Below are positions 43,454-52,324 of a stretch of DNA of 64,000 bases, one piece after another (the first letter of the stretch is position 1; each line of letters begins with the position of its first letter). Position numbers and translations under genes: made by a program. This DNA comes from Bacteroidales bacterium (GTDB lineage: Bacteria > Bacteroidota > Bacteroidia > Bacteroidales > F082). The stretch is taken from positions 1 through 64,000 of the forward strand of contig JABFQW010000027.1 of the NCBI GenBank assembly GCA_013141455.1. Direction: 5' to 3'. The notes under the pieces are model-generated. The model saw only the letters and a program-made list of their open reading frames with translations. It did no database searches and had not been told where the DNA came from.

Positions 43454-44872
43454 ATGGCTCCTCAACGAAATTTGATCAGAACACTTGGATTAGGGTATGT
43501 GATCATATTTGTTATTGCAAACATCATTGGATCAGGTGTATATAAAAAAATTGCTCCTATGGCGGCCGAACTGCATTCTTCGGTGTGGATACTTGCTGCC
43601 TGGATTGTCGCAGGAATCATCACCATTTTTGGCGCCCTGAGTAATGCCGAAGTAGCCGGATTGCTGGCCGATACCGGCGGAGATTTTGTTTACTTCAAAA
43701 AAATTTACAACCGGTTTTTTGCCTTCATCTATGGCTGGTCGCTGTTTACGGTGATCCAGACGGCAACGATCTCTTCCTTAGCCTATGTTTTTGCCCAATC
43801 GTTGAACAGCGTCATCCCTCTGCCCGAGATTTTTTCGTCGCTTAGTGACTTTACCATTGGAGGCGTGTTTTTGCCTTTTCAGGATTTTGGCGTAAAACTG
43901 ACCGCCATTTTCCTGATTTTATTGTTGACATTTTTGAATATCACTGGTTTAAAAAGTGGTGCAGGAGTAAGTAAAATAATCCTGTGGTTGGTCTTCACGG
44001 GTCTGTTTGTCATCGCATTTTTTGGTCTCGGCAACATCAACGTCTTGCCAGCCAACTTTATGAATATCAGTGAACTGACGGGTGGTACCGTAACAGTATC
44101 TTCCTTTTTTACGGCGATGCTTGGTGCATTCTGGGCCTATCAGGGATGGGTTTCGGTGGGCTATATTGGCGGGGAAGTGAAAAACCCTACCAAAAACATC
44201 CCGAAAGGAATTGTGATTGGTGTTTTTGTGGTGATCTTTATGTATCTGTTAGTAAACGTGACCTATCTCGCGCTTTTATCCATTCCGCAGTTAGAACAGA
44301 TTTACGCTTCAGGCAATCAGATCGCTGCCATCGAAGCTGTCCGAAGCTTTTGGGGAACCGGGGGTGTATTGTTTATCTCACTTCTGATCCTGATCACAAC
44401 GCTGGGCTGCACCAACGCCAGCATTTTAACCGGCGCCCGCCCCTACTACGCCATGTCGCGCGACCGGCTTTTCTTCCCGGCTATCGGGAAACTGAACAAG
44501 ACCAATGTCCCGGGCAATTCGCTGTTGTGGCAGGGAATCTGGGCTTCGGTATTGGTTCTTTCCGGGACTTTCGATCAGTTGACCGACATGATTATTTTTG
44601 CCGTATTTATCTTTTACGGAGCCACATCCTTAGGCGTTATTATTTTGCGCCGCAAGATGCCCGATGCACACCGGCCTTACAAGGCATGGGGTTATCCGGT
44701 TGTTCCGGTTATTTTCATCATTTTCTGCCTGTTTTTGTTTTTTAATACGATTATTACCCGGCCACGTGAAGCAGCCATCGGGATGATCCTGATTTTATCG
44801 GGTATTCCAGTTTATCTTTTTTTGCAACGAAAACACGCCAAACAACATGATAATGGTGACAGAAGCAATTAG
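43454..44872 (+). CDS. APC-superfamily amino acid permease
   Basis: The ATG at 43454 gives 472 residues (MAPQRNLIRTLGLGYVI). The longer frame from 43277 starts with a non-ATG codon and is unneeded. About 12 membrane segments are seen, with the APC signature GSGVYKKIAPMAA in helix 1 and GGEVKNPTKNIPKGIVIG after helix 6. Substrates of the family are amino acids or small peptides' products. It stands 54 bp before an NlpC/P60 endopeptidase and a dipeptide epimerase, so uptake of cell-wall-derived amino acids is plausible; a promoter box before the next gene leaves open that it is transcribed separately. Confidence 0.85.
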   Translation: MAPQRNLIRTLGLGYVIIFVIANIIGSGVYKKIAPMAAELHSSVWILAAWIVAGIITIFGALSNAEVAGLLADTGGDFVYFKKIYNRFFAFIYGWSLFTVIQTATISSLAYVFAQSLNSVIPLPEIFSSLSDFTIGGVFLPFQDFGVKLTAIFLILLLTFLNITGLKSGAGVSKIILWLVFTGLFVIAFFGLGNINVLPANFMNISELTGGTVTVSSFFTAMLGAFWAYQGWVSVGYIGGEVKNPTKNIPKGIVIGVFVVIFMYLLVNVTYLALLSIPQLEQIYASGNQIAAIEAVRSFWGTGGVLFISLLILITTLGCTNASILTGARPYYAMSRDRLFFPAIGKLNKTNVPGNSLLWQGIWASVLVLSGTFDQLTDMIIFAVFIFYGATSLGVIILRRKMPDAHRPYKAWGYPVVPVIFIIFCLFLFFNTIITRPREAAIGMILILSGIPVYLFLQRKHAKQHDNGDRSN

Positions 44873-44896
44873 TACCCTGCACTGTAAACAATATCT

Positions 44897-44904
44897 TACT
44901 TTTG
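44897..44904 (+). promoter_or_regulatory. -7 promoter box before the NlpC/P60 gene
   Basis: TACTTTTG matches TAnnTTTG, 22 bp before the ATG at 44927, in the 54-bp gap after the permease gene. No -33 TTG at proper spacing. Confidence 0.35.
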
Positions 44905-44926
44905 CAGCCTGATATTCAATGCCACA

Positions 44927-46108
44927 ATGATGCTTTTTTTTAAAAAATTCGGTTGCCTCATTTTGTTTCTTTTTGCCGGAGCCATGGTGATGGCTCAGTC
45001 AATCCCGTTTAAAACCCTATCGGTGGAGCTGCAATCGCTTCAAAAACAGCTTGTACCTGACAAACGGGTCGCGATTCTCGACATCGGATTACAGGATACG
45101 CTTCAACCCAAGCCTGTAATTTCAGGAGAAACTGACCTGCCGGAGGCAAAAGCACAGATCATTCAATATCTGACAGATAATAAGATTCAATTCATCGATT
45201 CAATCCGCCTTTTACCCGATATTGCATTGGGTGAAAAAATATGGGCCCTGGCAACCTTGTCTGTATCGAACATCCGTGCCCTGCCTGACGATGCTTCCGA
45301 ACTCGTTTCACAGGCATTGATGGGAACTCCGTTAAGGGTATTGGATTACAAAAATAAATTTTACCGGGTTCAAACACCCGATAAGTATATTGGCTGGATG
45401 GATGCCGGTGGTTTGCAACTGTTCACCGAAAAAGAATTGGGCCGATGGAAAGGAACAAAACGGTTTCTGTTTATCTCCATGTCGGGCTATGCCTGTGATG
45501 CCCCACGTAAAAAGGCAGAGGTAGTAAGTGATCTTGTGATTGGCGACCTTTTCGAAGTGGAAGCGAAAGTCAGGGGATATTTAATAATACGCCTTCCGGA
45601 TGGCCGCAGTGGATATGTTCGTAAATCGCATTGTATTTCATTTGAGGATTGGAGCAATACTGACCCAAAAGTTTCGTCCATCGTATCTGTTGCCCGAAAC
45701 ATGATGGGTTCACCCTATTTGTGGGGTGGTGCTTCAAGCAAAGCGAATGATTGTTCAGGTTTCGTGAAAGTGGCTTATTATGCGCAGGGAATTATTCTTG
45801 CCCGGGATGCCTCGCAACAGGCTAAATACGGCGAACCGGTTGATTTCAGTAAGATTGAAAATCTGCAACCCGGCGATCTGCTTTTCTTTGGACGCGATGA
45901 ACGACATATTACCCATACCGGTATTTATCTCGGAAACGGGGATTTCATTCATTCCTCGGGCAGGGTGCTCATCAGCAGTATTGATCCTACCGACCCGAAA
46001 TATAATCCTGCAAGGAAAAGCCAGGCTGCCCGACGCGTCATGCATTCGCTCAACACGGAAGGAATTGTAAGGGTGAAAGATCATCCCTGGTATATCAATA
46101 AACCTTAA
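44927..46108 (+). CDS. SH3 / NlpC-P60 cell-wall peptide endopeptidase
   Basis: This 393-residue exported protein starts at ATG 44927 or 44930. It has a signal peptide (to about residue 23), SH3-like domains (about 105-165 and 180-240) and an NlpC/P60 domain (about 250-385). Catalytic residues: Cys276 in KANDCSGFVKVAYY, His330 in HITHTGIYLG and His342 in DFIHSSG. This architecture is that of gamma-D-glutamyl-L-diamino-acid endopeptidases such as YkfC, which cut L-Ala-gamma-D-Glu from muropeptides. The next gene, a dipeptide epimerase, would process exactly that product. The two are 11 bp apart. Confidence 0.88.
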   Translation: MMLFFKKFGCLILFLFAGAMVMAQSIPFKTLSVELQSLQKQLVPDKRVAILDIGLQDTLQPKPVISGETDLPEAKAQIIQYLTDNKIQFIDSIRLLPDIALGEKIWALATLSVSNIRALPDDASELVSQALMGTPLRVLDYKNKFYRVQTPDKYIGWMDAGGLQLFTEKELGRWKGTKRFLFISMSGYACDAPRKKAEVVSDLVIGDLFEVEAKVRGYLIIRLPDGRSGYVRKSHCISFEDWSNTDPKVSSIVSVARNMMGSPYLWGGASSKANDCSGFVKVAYYAQGIILARDASQQAKYGEPVDFSKIENLQPGDLLFFGRDERHITHTGIYLGNGDFIHSSGRVLISSIDPTDPKYNPARKSQAARRVMHSLNTEGIVRVKDHPWYINKP

Positions 46109-46119
46109 TTACAGCACCT

Positions 46120-47268
46120 ATGAATCCCAATCGCCGCGATTTTATACGAACCACCGGGTTATTGGCCCTGGCAGGCATGACCGGTGTGGAGTTCCTGTTT
46201 GCAGCTTCGGGCGAAAATGTTATACGCGGTTCGCAAAAAGGGCTATCGCTGAGTTTCCTGCCCTACGAACTGCAGCTACAACATGTTTTTACCTTAGCCA
46301 ACAGTTCACGAAAAACCACACCCGATGTGCTCACCCGTCTCGAATTTGATGGAGTGACTGGTTATGGCGAGGCCTCCATGCCGCCCTATCTGGGAGAAAG
46401 CGTTGTTACTGCTACACGTTTTCTTTCATCGCTCGATCTGAATCAGTTTAACGATCCGTTTCAGATGGATGACATTTTGCAGTATGTCGATTCGGTGATG
46501 CCGGGAAACACAGCGGCAAAAGCAGCGGTGGATATTGCCCTGCACGATTTGGTTGGCAAGCTGTTGGAGCAACCCTGGTATAAAATCTGGGGTTTCGATC
46601 CGGCAGATACACCCAATACCTCATTCACCATTGGTATCGATACACCCGATATTGTCCGACAAAAAGTAGCCGAGGCTACCCCTTATAAAATTCTGAAAGT
46701 AAAACTTGGTCAGTCAACCGACCGCCAGATGATCGAAACCATTCGTTCGGTAACCGACAAACCCTTGTGTGTGGATGTGAACCAGGGCTGGACCGACCGG
46801 GTGATGGCACTCGAAACGATATATTGGCTTAAGGAAAACGGGGTTGTATTCGTTGAACAGCCCATGCCCAAAACAGCCATTGACGATATGGCCTGGCTTA
46901 CCCAGAACAGTCCCTTACCCACCATTGCCGATGAATCGTTGCAACGTCTACCAGATGTGCTGAAGGCACACGGCGTTTATCATGGTATCAACATCAAACT
47001 GATGAAATGCACCGGTATGCGCGAGGCCCACCAGATGCTCATGCTGGCCCGTTCGCTGGATATGAAAGTGATGATAGGCTGCATGACCGAAACTTCGTGT
47101 GCCGTGTCAGCCGCAGCACAATTAGCGCCGAAAGCCGATTGGGCCGACCTCGACGGTAACCTGCTCATTTCGAACGATCCATTCTCAGGGATGCGCATCG
47201 TGGATGGTAAAGTGACTTTGGCTGACAAACCGGGGATCGGGTTGGAGGTAAAAAAGAAGGTGTTTTAA
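46120..47268 (+). CDS. Dipeptide epimerase (L-Ala-D/L-Glu type, enolase superfamily) with Tat-like signal
   Basis: This 382-residue protein begins with a twin-arginine type signal (MNPNRRDFIRTTGLLALAG). Enolase-superfamily residues are complete: KVKLG (Lys193/Lys195), metal ligands Asp219 in VDVNQGW, Glu246 in FVEQPMP and Asp271 in IADESL, and the opposite-face lysine in NIKLMKCTG. L-Ala-D/L-Glu epimerases convert L-Ala-D-Glu from murein into L-Ala-L-Glu so that it can be degraded. The Tat-like signal is notable, since E. coli YcjG and B. subtilis YkfB are cytosolic; here the reaction may take place in the periplasm. It follows the NlpC/P60 gene by 11 bp. Confidence 0.88.
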   Translation: MNPNRRDFIRTTGLLALAGMTGVEFLFAASGENVIRGSQKGLSLSFLPYELQLQHVFTLANSSRKTTPDVLTRLEFDGVTGYGEASMPPYLGESVVTATRFLSSLDLNQFNDPFQMDDILQYVDSVMPGNTAAKAAVDIALHDLVGKLLEQPWYKIWGFDPADTPNTSFTIGIDTPDIVRQKVAEATPYKILKVKLGQSTDRQMIETIRSVTDKPLCVDVNQGWTDRVMALETIYWLKENGVVFVEQPMPKTAIDDMAWLTQNSPLPTIADESLQRLPDVLKAHGVYHGINIKLMKCTGMREAHQMLMLARSLDMKVMIGCMTETSCAVSAAAQLAPKADWADLDGNLLISNDPFSGMRIVDGKVTLADKPGIGLEVKKKVF

Positions 47269-47293
47269 GAACAAAAATGAAAGCATCATAACC

Positions 47294-49174
47294 ATGGTCA
47301 AAGTATATATCCGTTTGTTTTTCAGGAATTTGATGGCAACCTTGCTTTTTGTGGTCTTTGCTTCCTGTGAAGGAAAACAAACGGGTGGGAATGGTTCTAC
47401 CTTCATCGAAAAAATTGAATCTGTTTTTGAAGATGAACTACCGGATGCATATGAACCGTTGAATGCCATGCTGATCATACCGGCAAATCCCGCGCCCGGA
47501 GAGGGTTTCCGTATCCTTTCGACAGGTGGAAGCAACATCCGTAAGGCGAAGATCATCGTGAACGGTTCCTTAGGTAATTTAGAATCGTTGAATCACACAA
47601 GCGGTAACGAATTGCCTTGCTGGCGGATAGATGATTTTTCGGGAAGTCCGGCCGGAAAATTCCAGGCCACCCTGATGGTGGATAAAAAGGAGATCAGTAC
47701 GTTGACATTTGAAATTACAGCCTGGGAGGCAATTCCCCAAAAAGGCGTTGTCTGGAAAACGACCCGCGGCTGGGATAACGAGATGGAAACGATCTATTCT
47801 GCCTGGGTAAATGCCTTGTTTCGGGGCAGTGATGAGCAGACTTCGTGGCCGGCTCTTCATGAAGTGACTCAAAATAAAGATTGTAATTTTCTATACAACT
47901 ACCTCTCGTTGGGAGAAGATGATCCCATGAGTAAAAACAAAGTCATCATGGAACCCGACTGTGCCGATAATCCGTTTTTCCTGCGGGCTTATTTTGCATG
48001 GAAATTGGGACTTCCCTTTGGATATCATGTCTGCGACAGGGGTTATGTCGGGAAAAATCCGGGTACAGGTCAATGGGTCACCAATGAAAGTTCAAGCTCA
48101 AAAACCAATACTGTGCTGGCATTCAATTCGTTTTTACGAAGGATGATGGATGGAGTGCATTCGGGTACCGCACGAACGGCACTCAACAATGAAAATGCGG
48201 ACTATTATCCCGTTGCGTTAGAAAGAAAATCGTTGCGTCCGGGTACCATTTACGCTGATCCTTACGGACATACCTTCATTCTTGTAAGCTGGAAAGCACA
48301 AACCAAAGACAATCCGGGCGTGCTGCTTGCCGTGGACGCCCAGCCCGATAAAACCATCGCCATCAAACGGTTCTGGAAAGGAAACTTCCTGTTTAACACG
48401 ACCGAAGTGGTCGGTGAACCGGGATTCAAGGCCTTTCGACCGATTAGGTTTGATGATGGAAAATTGGCTTTGATGAAAAACGAGGCACTGAACGAATCAG
48501 CCGGGTTTGTGCCTTTTTCGTTACAACAGAAAAAAATGGAGAGTGAGGTTTTTTATCACAGCATGGAACGGGTCATCAATCCGAAGCCGCTCGATCCGGA
48601 GGCCGCCTTGCTGAACCTGATTCAGGCGCTTCATGAGCAACTCATGGTTCGGGTAAAATCGGTGGCAAACGGAGAAGCTTATCTTCGTGAACATCCGGGG
48701 ACGGTGATTCCGATGCCTTCGAACGCGAATGGTATTTTTCAAACCGGCGGCCAATGGGAAGATTTCTCGACCCCGAACCGCGATCTACGACTTCTGATTG
48801 CCATCGATGCGGTGCTTGGTTTCCCTGACAGGGTTTCGAAATATCCGGATGATTATAACATATCAAAATCAAACTCCACCGAAGAAATAAAATATAAACT
48901 TCAGTCGCTTCTTGAAAAGAAAGTTTCGGAACTTAGCCTAAGTTATACGCGTTCGGATGGATCAATCCAGGAGCTTTCTTTAGCAGAAATCCTTCAAAGA
49001 AGAGAGGCTTTTGAAATGGCGTATAATCCAAATGACGGGATCGAAATACGCTGGGGCGCGTCTGAAAACAGCAACGAACGGGCTACCTGCCTTCGACATG
49101 CTCCTCCCTACCAGCAAAAAACGATGCAGGCAGTTCGAAAATGGTTCAGCCAGCGGCTGCATCCGCCTACCTAA
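47294..49174 (+). CDS. Lipoprotein, unassigned; possible Cys/His hydrolase or transglutaminase-like fold
   Basis: This 626-residue protein has a signal peptide and lipobox (LLFVVFASCEG). It has an Ig-like beta region (LNAMLIIPANPAPGEGFRILSTGGSNIRKAKIIVNG, about 50-150). A middle domain carries MEPDCADNPFFLRAYFAWKLGLPFGYHVC and IYADPYGHTFILVSW. A Cys in an acidic-aromatic helix start and a later His in a beta strand are reminiscent of papain-like or transglutaminase-like folds, but no family was identified with certainty. It comes 25 bp after the dipeptide epimerase and before an L,D-transpeptidase gene on the other strand, so a cell-wall role is plausible. It is the least explained member of this cluster. 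Confidence 0.6.
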   Translation: MVKVYIRLFFRNLMATLLFVVFASCEGKQTGGNGSTFIEKIESVFEDELPDAYEPLNAMLIIPANPAPGEGFRILSTGGSNIRKAKIIVNGSLGNLESLNHTSGNELPCWRIDDFSGSPAGKFQATLMVDKKEISTLTFEITAWEAIPQKGVVWKTTRGWDNEMETIYSAWVNALFRGSDEQTSWPALHEVTQNKDCNFLYNYLSLGEDDPMSKNKVIMEPDCADNPFFLRAYFAWKLGLPFGYHVCDRGYVGKNPGTGQWVTNESSSSKTNTVLAFNSFLRRMMDGVHSGTARTALNNENADYYPVALERKSLRPGTIYADPYGHTFILVSWKAQTKDNPGVLLAVDAQPDKTIAIKRFWKGNFLFNTTEVVGEPGFKAFRPIRFDDGKLALMKNEALNESAGFVPFSLQQKKMESEVFYHSMERVINPKPLDPEAALLNLIQALHEQLMVRVKSVANGEAYLREHPGTVIPMPSNANGIFQTGGQWEDFSTPNRDLRLLIAIDAVLGFPDRVSKYPDDYNISKSNSTEEIKYKLQSLLEKKVSELSLSYTRSDGSIQELSLAEILQRREAFEMAYNPNDGIEIRWGASENSNERATCLRHAPPYQQKTMQAVRKWFSQRLHPPT

Positions 49175-49183
49175 TAGGTTTGA

Positions 49184-49930
49184 TCAATGCACTTCGTGCG
49201 TTCCATCGGGAAGGAAAGTTACGGTTGGAGGCACTTTGGCCGTTTCAAACAAATCATAACTCTTTTTGAGGTCGGCCCAAAGGCTGATTTCATCTTTGTA
49301 TTTCCTGTAACGGTTTGTTAACCCTGAATAGGTTTTATCATTCAAACGGGCAGGATAAATAGTCAGGTCAATCTGTGTTTGTCCGCTGTTGTAAGCCTCA
49401 ATACACCACACAAACAGCTCCTTGATCTTATCATTGGTAATGGCAAGGCAACCCGAGGACACGCATTCACCATGAATGAAAATGAAATTTCCCAAACGAC
49501 CTTTCACACCCCTGATGCTGTCGGAAGCGTTCGGATAATTGATCTGCATCGACAAATAGTATTTACTGAATGGATTCAGATCGGAGATATGGTAAAAGCC
49601 TTCCGGGACCTGAAGATCACGATAACGCCGTTTTGGCCCGACTTCACCCGAAATTTCACAGATGGGGAATTCTTTAATCAATGCGAAAACAGAGTCGGAG
49701 GTGTTTTTGGCCCACAACTCAATCTTTTTCTCAGTCTTGAAGGCGCGAAGGTATATACGCAGGCTGTCGCGCGAAATAGAATGTTCGGCAAGCGTTTTAA
49801 CTACGGTTTTCTCTTTGGCAGCATAGGCTTCCCGAACGCGGGTAAATGCCATCTGCTCTTCTCTGAATGAAGGCGCATTCATCTCTAAGCCCAGGAACAA
49901 CAAGGGGAAAAGGAAGATCAATAATTTCAT
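49184..49930 (-). CDS. L,D-transpeptidase (YkuD fold, YafK-like)
   Basis: This 248-residue exported protein has the L,D-transpeptidase signature FIHGECVSSGCLAITND, with His153 and the catalytic Cys161. Upstream of it are KIELWAKNTSDSVFALIKEFPICEISGEVGPKRRYRDLQVPEGFYHI, as in the YafK/DpaA-type murein L,D-transpeptidases. Members either form or cut links between meso-diaminopimelate residues or attached proteins. The N-terminus (MKLLIFLFPLLFLGLEMNA) is a signal peptide. It converges on the unassigned lipoprotein gene, with only 9 bp between stop codons and no terminator hairpin. Confidence 0.88.
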   Translation of the reverse strand: MKLLIFLFPLLFLGLEMNAPSFREEQMAFTRVREAYAAKEKTVVKTLAEHSISRDSLRIYLRAFKTEKKIELWAKNTSDSVFALIKEFPICEISGEVGPKRRYRDLQVPEGFYHISDLNPFSKYYLSMQINYPNASDSIRGVKGRLGNFIFIHGECVSSGCLAITNDKIKELFVWCIEAYNSGQTQIDLTIYPARLNDKTYSGLTNRYRKYKDEISLWADLKKSYDLFETAKVPPTVTFLPDGTHEVH

Positions 49931-49952
49931 GAATGATTTTAAAATGAAGGCG

Positions 49953-49960
49953 CAAATTTA
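49953..49960 (-). promoter_or_regulatory. -7 promoter box for the L,D-transpeptidase gene
   Basis: On the minus strand TAAATTTG matches TAnnTTTG, about 22 bases before the ATG at 49930. Confidence 0.4.
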
Positions 49961-50131
49961 GTATAAAATAGCTCAAAACCGCGGCGCACGACCGGGCTTT
50001 TCTCCAATTCCCTCTTAATGTTCGAATTGACAAATTGAAAAGAAAGAGCATTGTTGAATTCACCTCTAAAAGTTCTGAAATTGTCAGTGGTGAAGTAGCA
50101 CGAGCAAAAGAAAGTTACATCCCTCCTGCTG

Positions 50132-51115
50132 TCAATCTGTTACGATAAATTTTATCTGATACCAATAGCCACCGGTTTTAATGCGTGCAAAATAAAGCCC
50201 GCTCCCACAACGATCAAAATCGATGCTGGCTTTTGTGTTGTTATCACTGCCTTCCAGTCCGGCTGAATATACAAGGGCACCATTTGAATGATAGATTTCG
50301 ATGATCGACGGCGTGGCACCGGACAATCCTGAAATAACCAGTTTGCCGCGTGACGGATTTGGATAAATTTTCAAATCAGGCGACAAATGTGGCTCAATGC
50401 CAACCGGATTATTCGACAGTATGGTAACTTCAGATTGCGTGAGTGCCCTGTCGTAAATACGCAGCTTGCCGATATTACCATCGAGGCACTGATTGATACT
50501 AAAATCTGACCCTACTACATCCTGTTCCTGGCCCGCCATCAGTCCATTCGGTTCAATCAACAGTGCCGAAGCATAAACATTTGCTGCCGAAGCCCTCAAA
50601 ATACCATTTTTATAAAGGAAAGCATCCGTTCCCTGTCGTACAAATACTACAAAATACCATTGTAGTGCTACAATTGAATCCGTATTTTCGATGTAATAAT
50701 CATCCTGCAACCACATTTGCCATTGCCCGCCTGGTCCCGAGATAAATTTCTGATAGTAAAAACCTACATTATCACCACCGCTCTTCAGGCTGTTCTCACC
50801 CGAAAGCATGGTGTTGTAATGACTACCACTACCGGTATGAAACTGATTGAATTTTACCCACATCGCCACACTAAAATCCTGTAACTGATTCATCACAGCA
50901 TTTGGAATCGAAAGATAGGAAATATCGTCATAAGGAATTGACAGTGAACCGTTAATGCCCGCGTTTCCGGCAAGTGTGGCATCATACCCATTGCCACTCG
51001 AATCGACGGTGCTTTGTTTCAATGAATAATACGCTGTTAATCCATCGGTTACCTGGCTTATTCCGGTAAATGAAACCCAAAATAAAACCAACATCGTGCT
51101 GAATTTTTTTTTCAT
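50132..51115 (-). CDS. LamG/concanavalin-like domain protein with T9SS sorting tail
   Basis: The ATG at 51115 gives 327 residues with signal peptide MKKKFSTMLVLFWVSFTGISQ; a longer frame from a TTG at 51169 is less likely. Residues 22-240 form a LamG-type jelly roll (LTAYYSLKQSTVDSSGNGYDATLAGNA, FSVAMWVKFNQF, KLRIYDRALTQSEV). The last 75 residues are a type A T9SS sorting domain (LKIYPNPSRGKLVISGL...GLYFARIKTGGYWYQIKFIV). It is expected to be secreted and bound to the cell surface, where the LamG fold may hold a glycan. No catalytic residues were recognised. Confidence 0.85.
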   Translation of the reverse strand: MKKKFSTMLVLFWVSFTGISQVTDGLTAYYSLKQSTVDSSGNGYDATLAGNAGINGSLSIPYDDISYLSIPNAVMNQLQDFSVAMWVKFNQFHTGSGSHYNTMLSGENSLKSGGDNVGFYYQKFISGPGGQWQMWLQDDYYIENTDSIVALQWYFVVFVRQGTDAFLYKNGILRASAANVYASALLIEPNGLMAGQEQDVVGSDFSINQCLDGNIGKLRIYDRALTQSEVTILSNNPVGIEPHLSPDLKIYPNPSRGKLVISGLSGATPSIIEIYHSNGALVYSAGLEGSDNNTKASIDFDRCGSGLYFARIKTGGYWYQIKFIVTD

Positions 51116-51424
51116 GGCTTTCAGTTTTAAGATGAAGGTCAAAGATAAGAAAACTACAAATTTTGTCAAGTAAATAGTTCATATTGAGTAACTAACAAAT
51201 AGTTGTATGAAAATAAACCGGTTCGGACTCATATAATAATGATCATATATTCAGGTAAACCGATAGTTGATGAATACGATTCTTTGCCAATATTTTTTAC
51301 GAAACTCATCTACTTTAAAAATTGTTTATTATTGTACATCTTATGTGGGATCCTGAGACCACTTAAATATAACGGGGTGTAACCGAAAAGCCTTATGAGT
51401 AGGGAAATCTTAAATTAATTCATT
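51116..51424. other. Intergenic between divergent genes, nothing recognised
   Basis: This 309-bp gap lies between the minus-strand LamG/T9SS gene and the plus-strand membrane-protein gene. It holds no frame of use, no clear TAnnTTTG box and no strong hairpin. Confidence 0.35.
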
Positions 51425-51847
51425 ATGGAAACAAACAAAATTTTGCGTGGCGGAATTGCCGGCGGTGTGGCTTTCTTTTTGCTTGGATGGTTAATTTACG
51501 GAGTGCTGTTAATGGATTATACCACAGCCAACTTCAACCAATGTGCTGCCAGACCCATGGAAGAAATGGTTTGGTGGGCGATGATGTTATCGAACCTTGC
51601 CTTCGGGTTCATGCTATCAATCATATTCAGTTGGTCGAACACCACGGGTATGATGGCCGGTGCAAAAGTTGCAGGGATCATTGGATTATTCGTATCTGTC
51701 TCGATGGATTTCAGTGTTTATTCGATGAGCACTATGTTTTCCTCTTTTTCTACCGTATTCGTCGACATACTTGCTTATACCATTATGTCGGTCATTTCCG
51801 GAGCAATTATTGCGCTGGCAATGGGTATGGGAAAGAAACAGGTTTAA
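51425..51847 (+). CDS. Small integral membrane protein, four predicted helices
   Basis: This 140-residue protein has four hydrophobic segments (GGVAFFLLGWLIYGVLLM, MMLSNLAFGFMLSIIFSW, VAGIIGLFVSVSMDFSVYS and ILAYTIMSVISGAIIALAMG). No family was recognised beyond this. Two Cys/Asn-rich residues (NFNQCAARPMEEM) stand in the first loop. Genes beside it give no hint. Confidence 0.6.
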   Translation: METNKILRGGIAGGVAFFLLGWLIYGVLLMDYTTANFNQCAARPMEEMVWWAMMLSNLAFGFMLSIIFSWSNTTGMMAGAKVAGIIGLFVSVSMDFSVYSMSTMFSSFSTVFVDILAYTIMSVISGAIIALAMGMGKKQV

Positions 51848-52324
51848 CCCAAATTTGTATTACTTATCCGGGTAAATATCTGCTCACCTGATATTATTCC
51901 CGATTCTTCACTACTAAATCAGGTAATTCCAAATTGTCTGACATGATTTGGATTGTCGTGAAAAGCCGTTTCTTTCAAGTAGGATTTGTTGATGTTGAAT
52001 CAGTCTATTCACTGCCTTTTTCTGAATAATATCGGTCTAAATCGATGTAATCTATACAACCTTGTTATTTAAAAAAAGAGCGGCCAATTATTAAAAAGAA
52101 AAAACAACCCGGCGCAATCAATAGCAGATTCAATTGTGGTTGGAATGTGGATTATGGTGTTTCATTTTGTGCATTAGAAGTGATACAAAGCCGATTGGAT
52201 AATATGATTGAAACGGTAACGAACCTTATCACAAACCCCTGGCAGTTAAAGTAAATAATCAAAACAACAACAGTGATTTGGAATTAAAATTTAACTTCGC
52301 CAAAATTCGAAATTTAAGTAAATA
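51848..52324. other. Intergenic, no gene supported
   Basis: This 477-bp AT-rich gap has no open frame over 60 codons, no hairpin of note and no recognised RNA. A TAACTTCG stretch about 30 bp before the next ATG is only a poor match to a -7 box. Confidence 0.4.
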
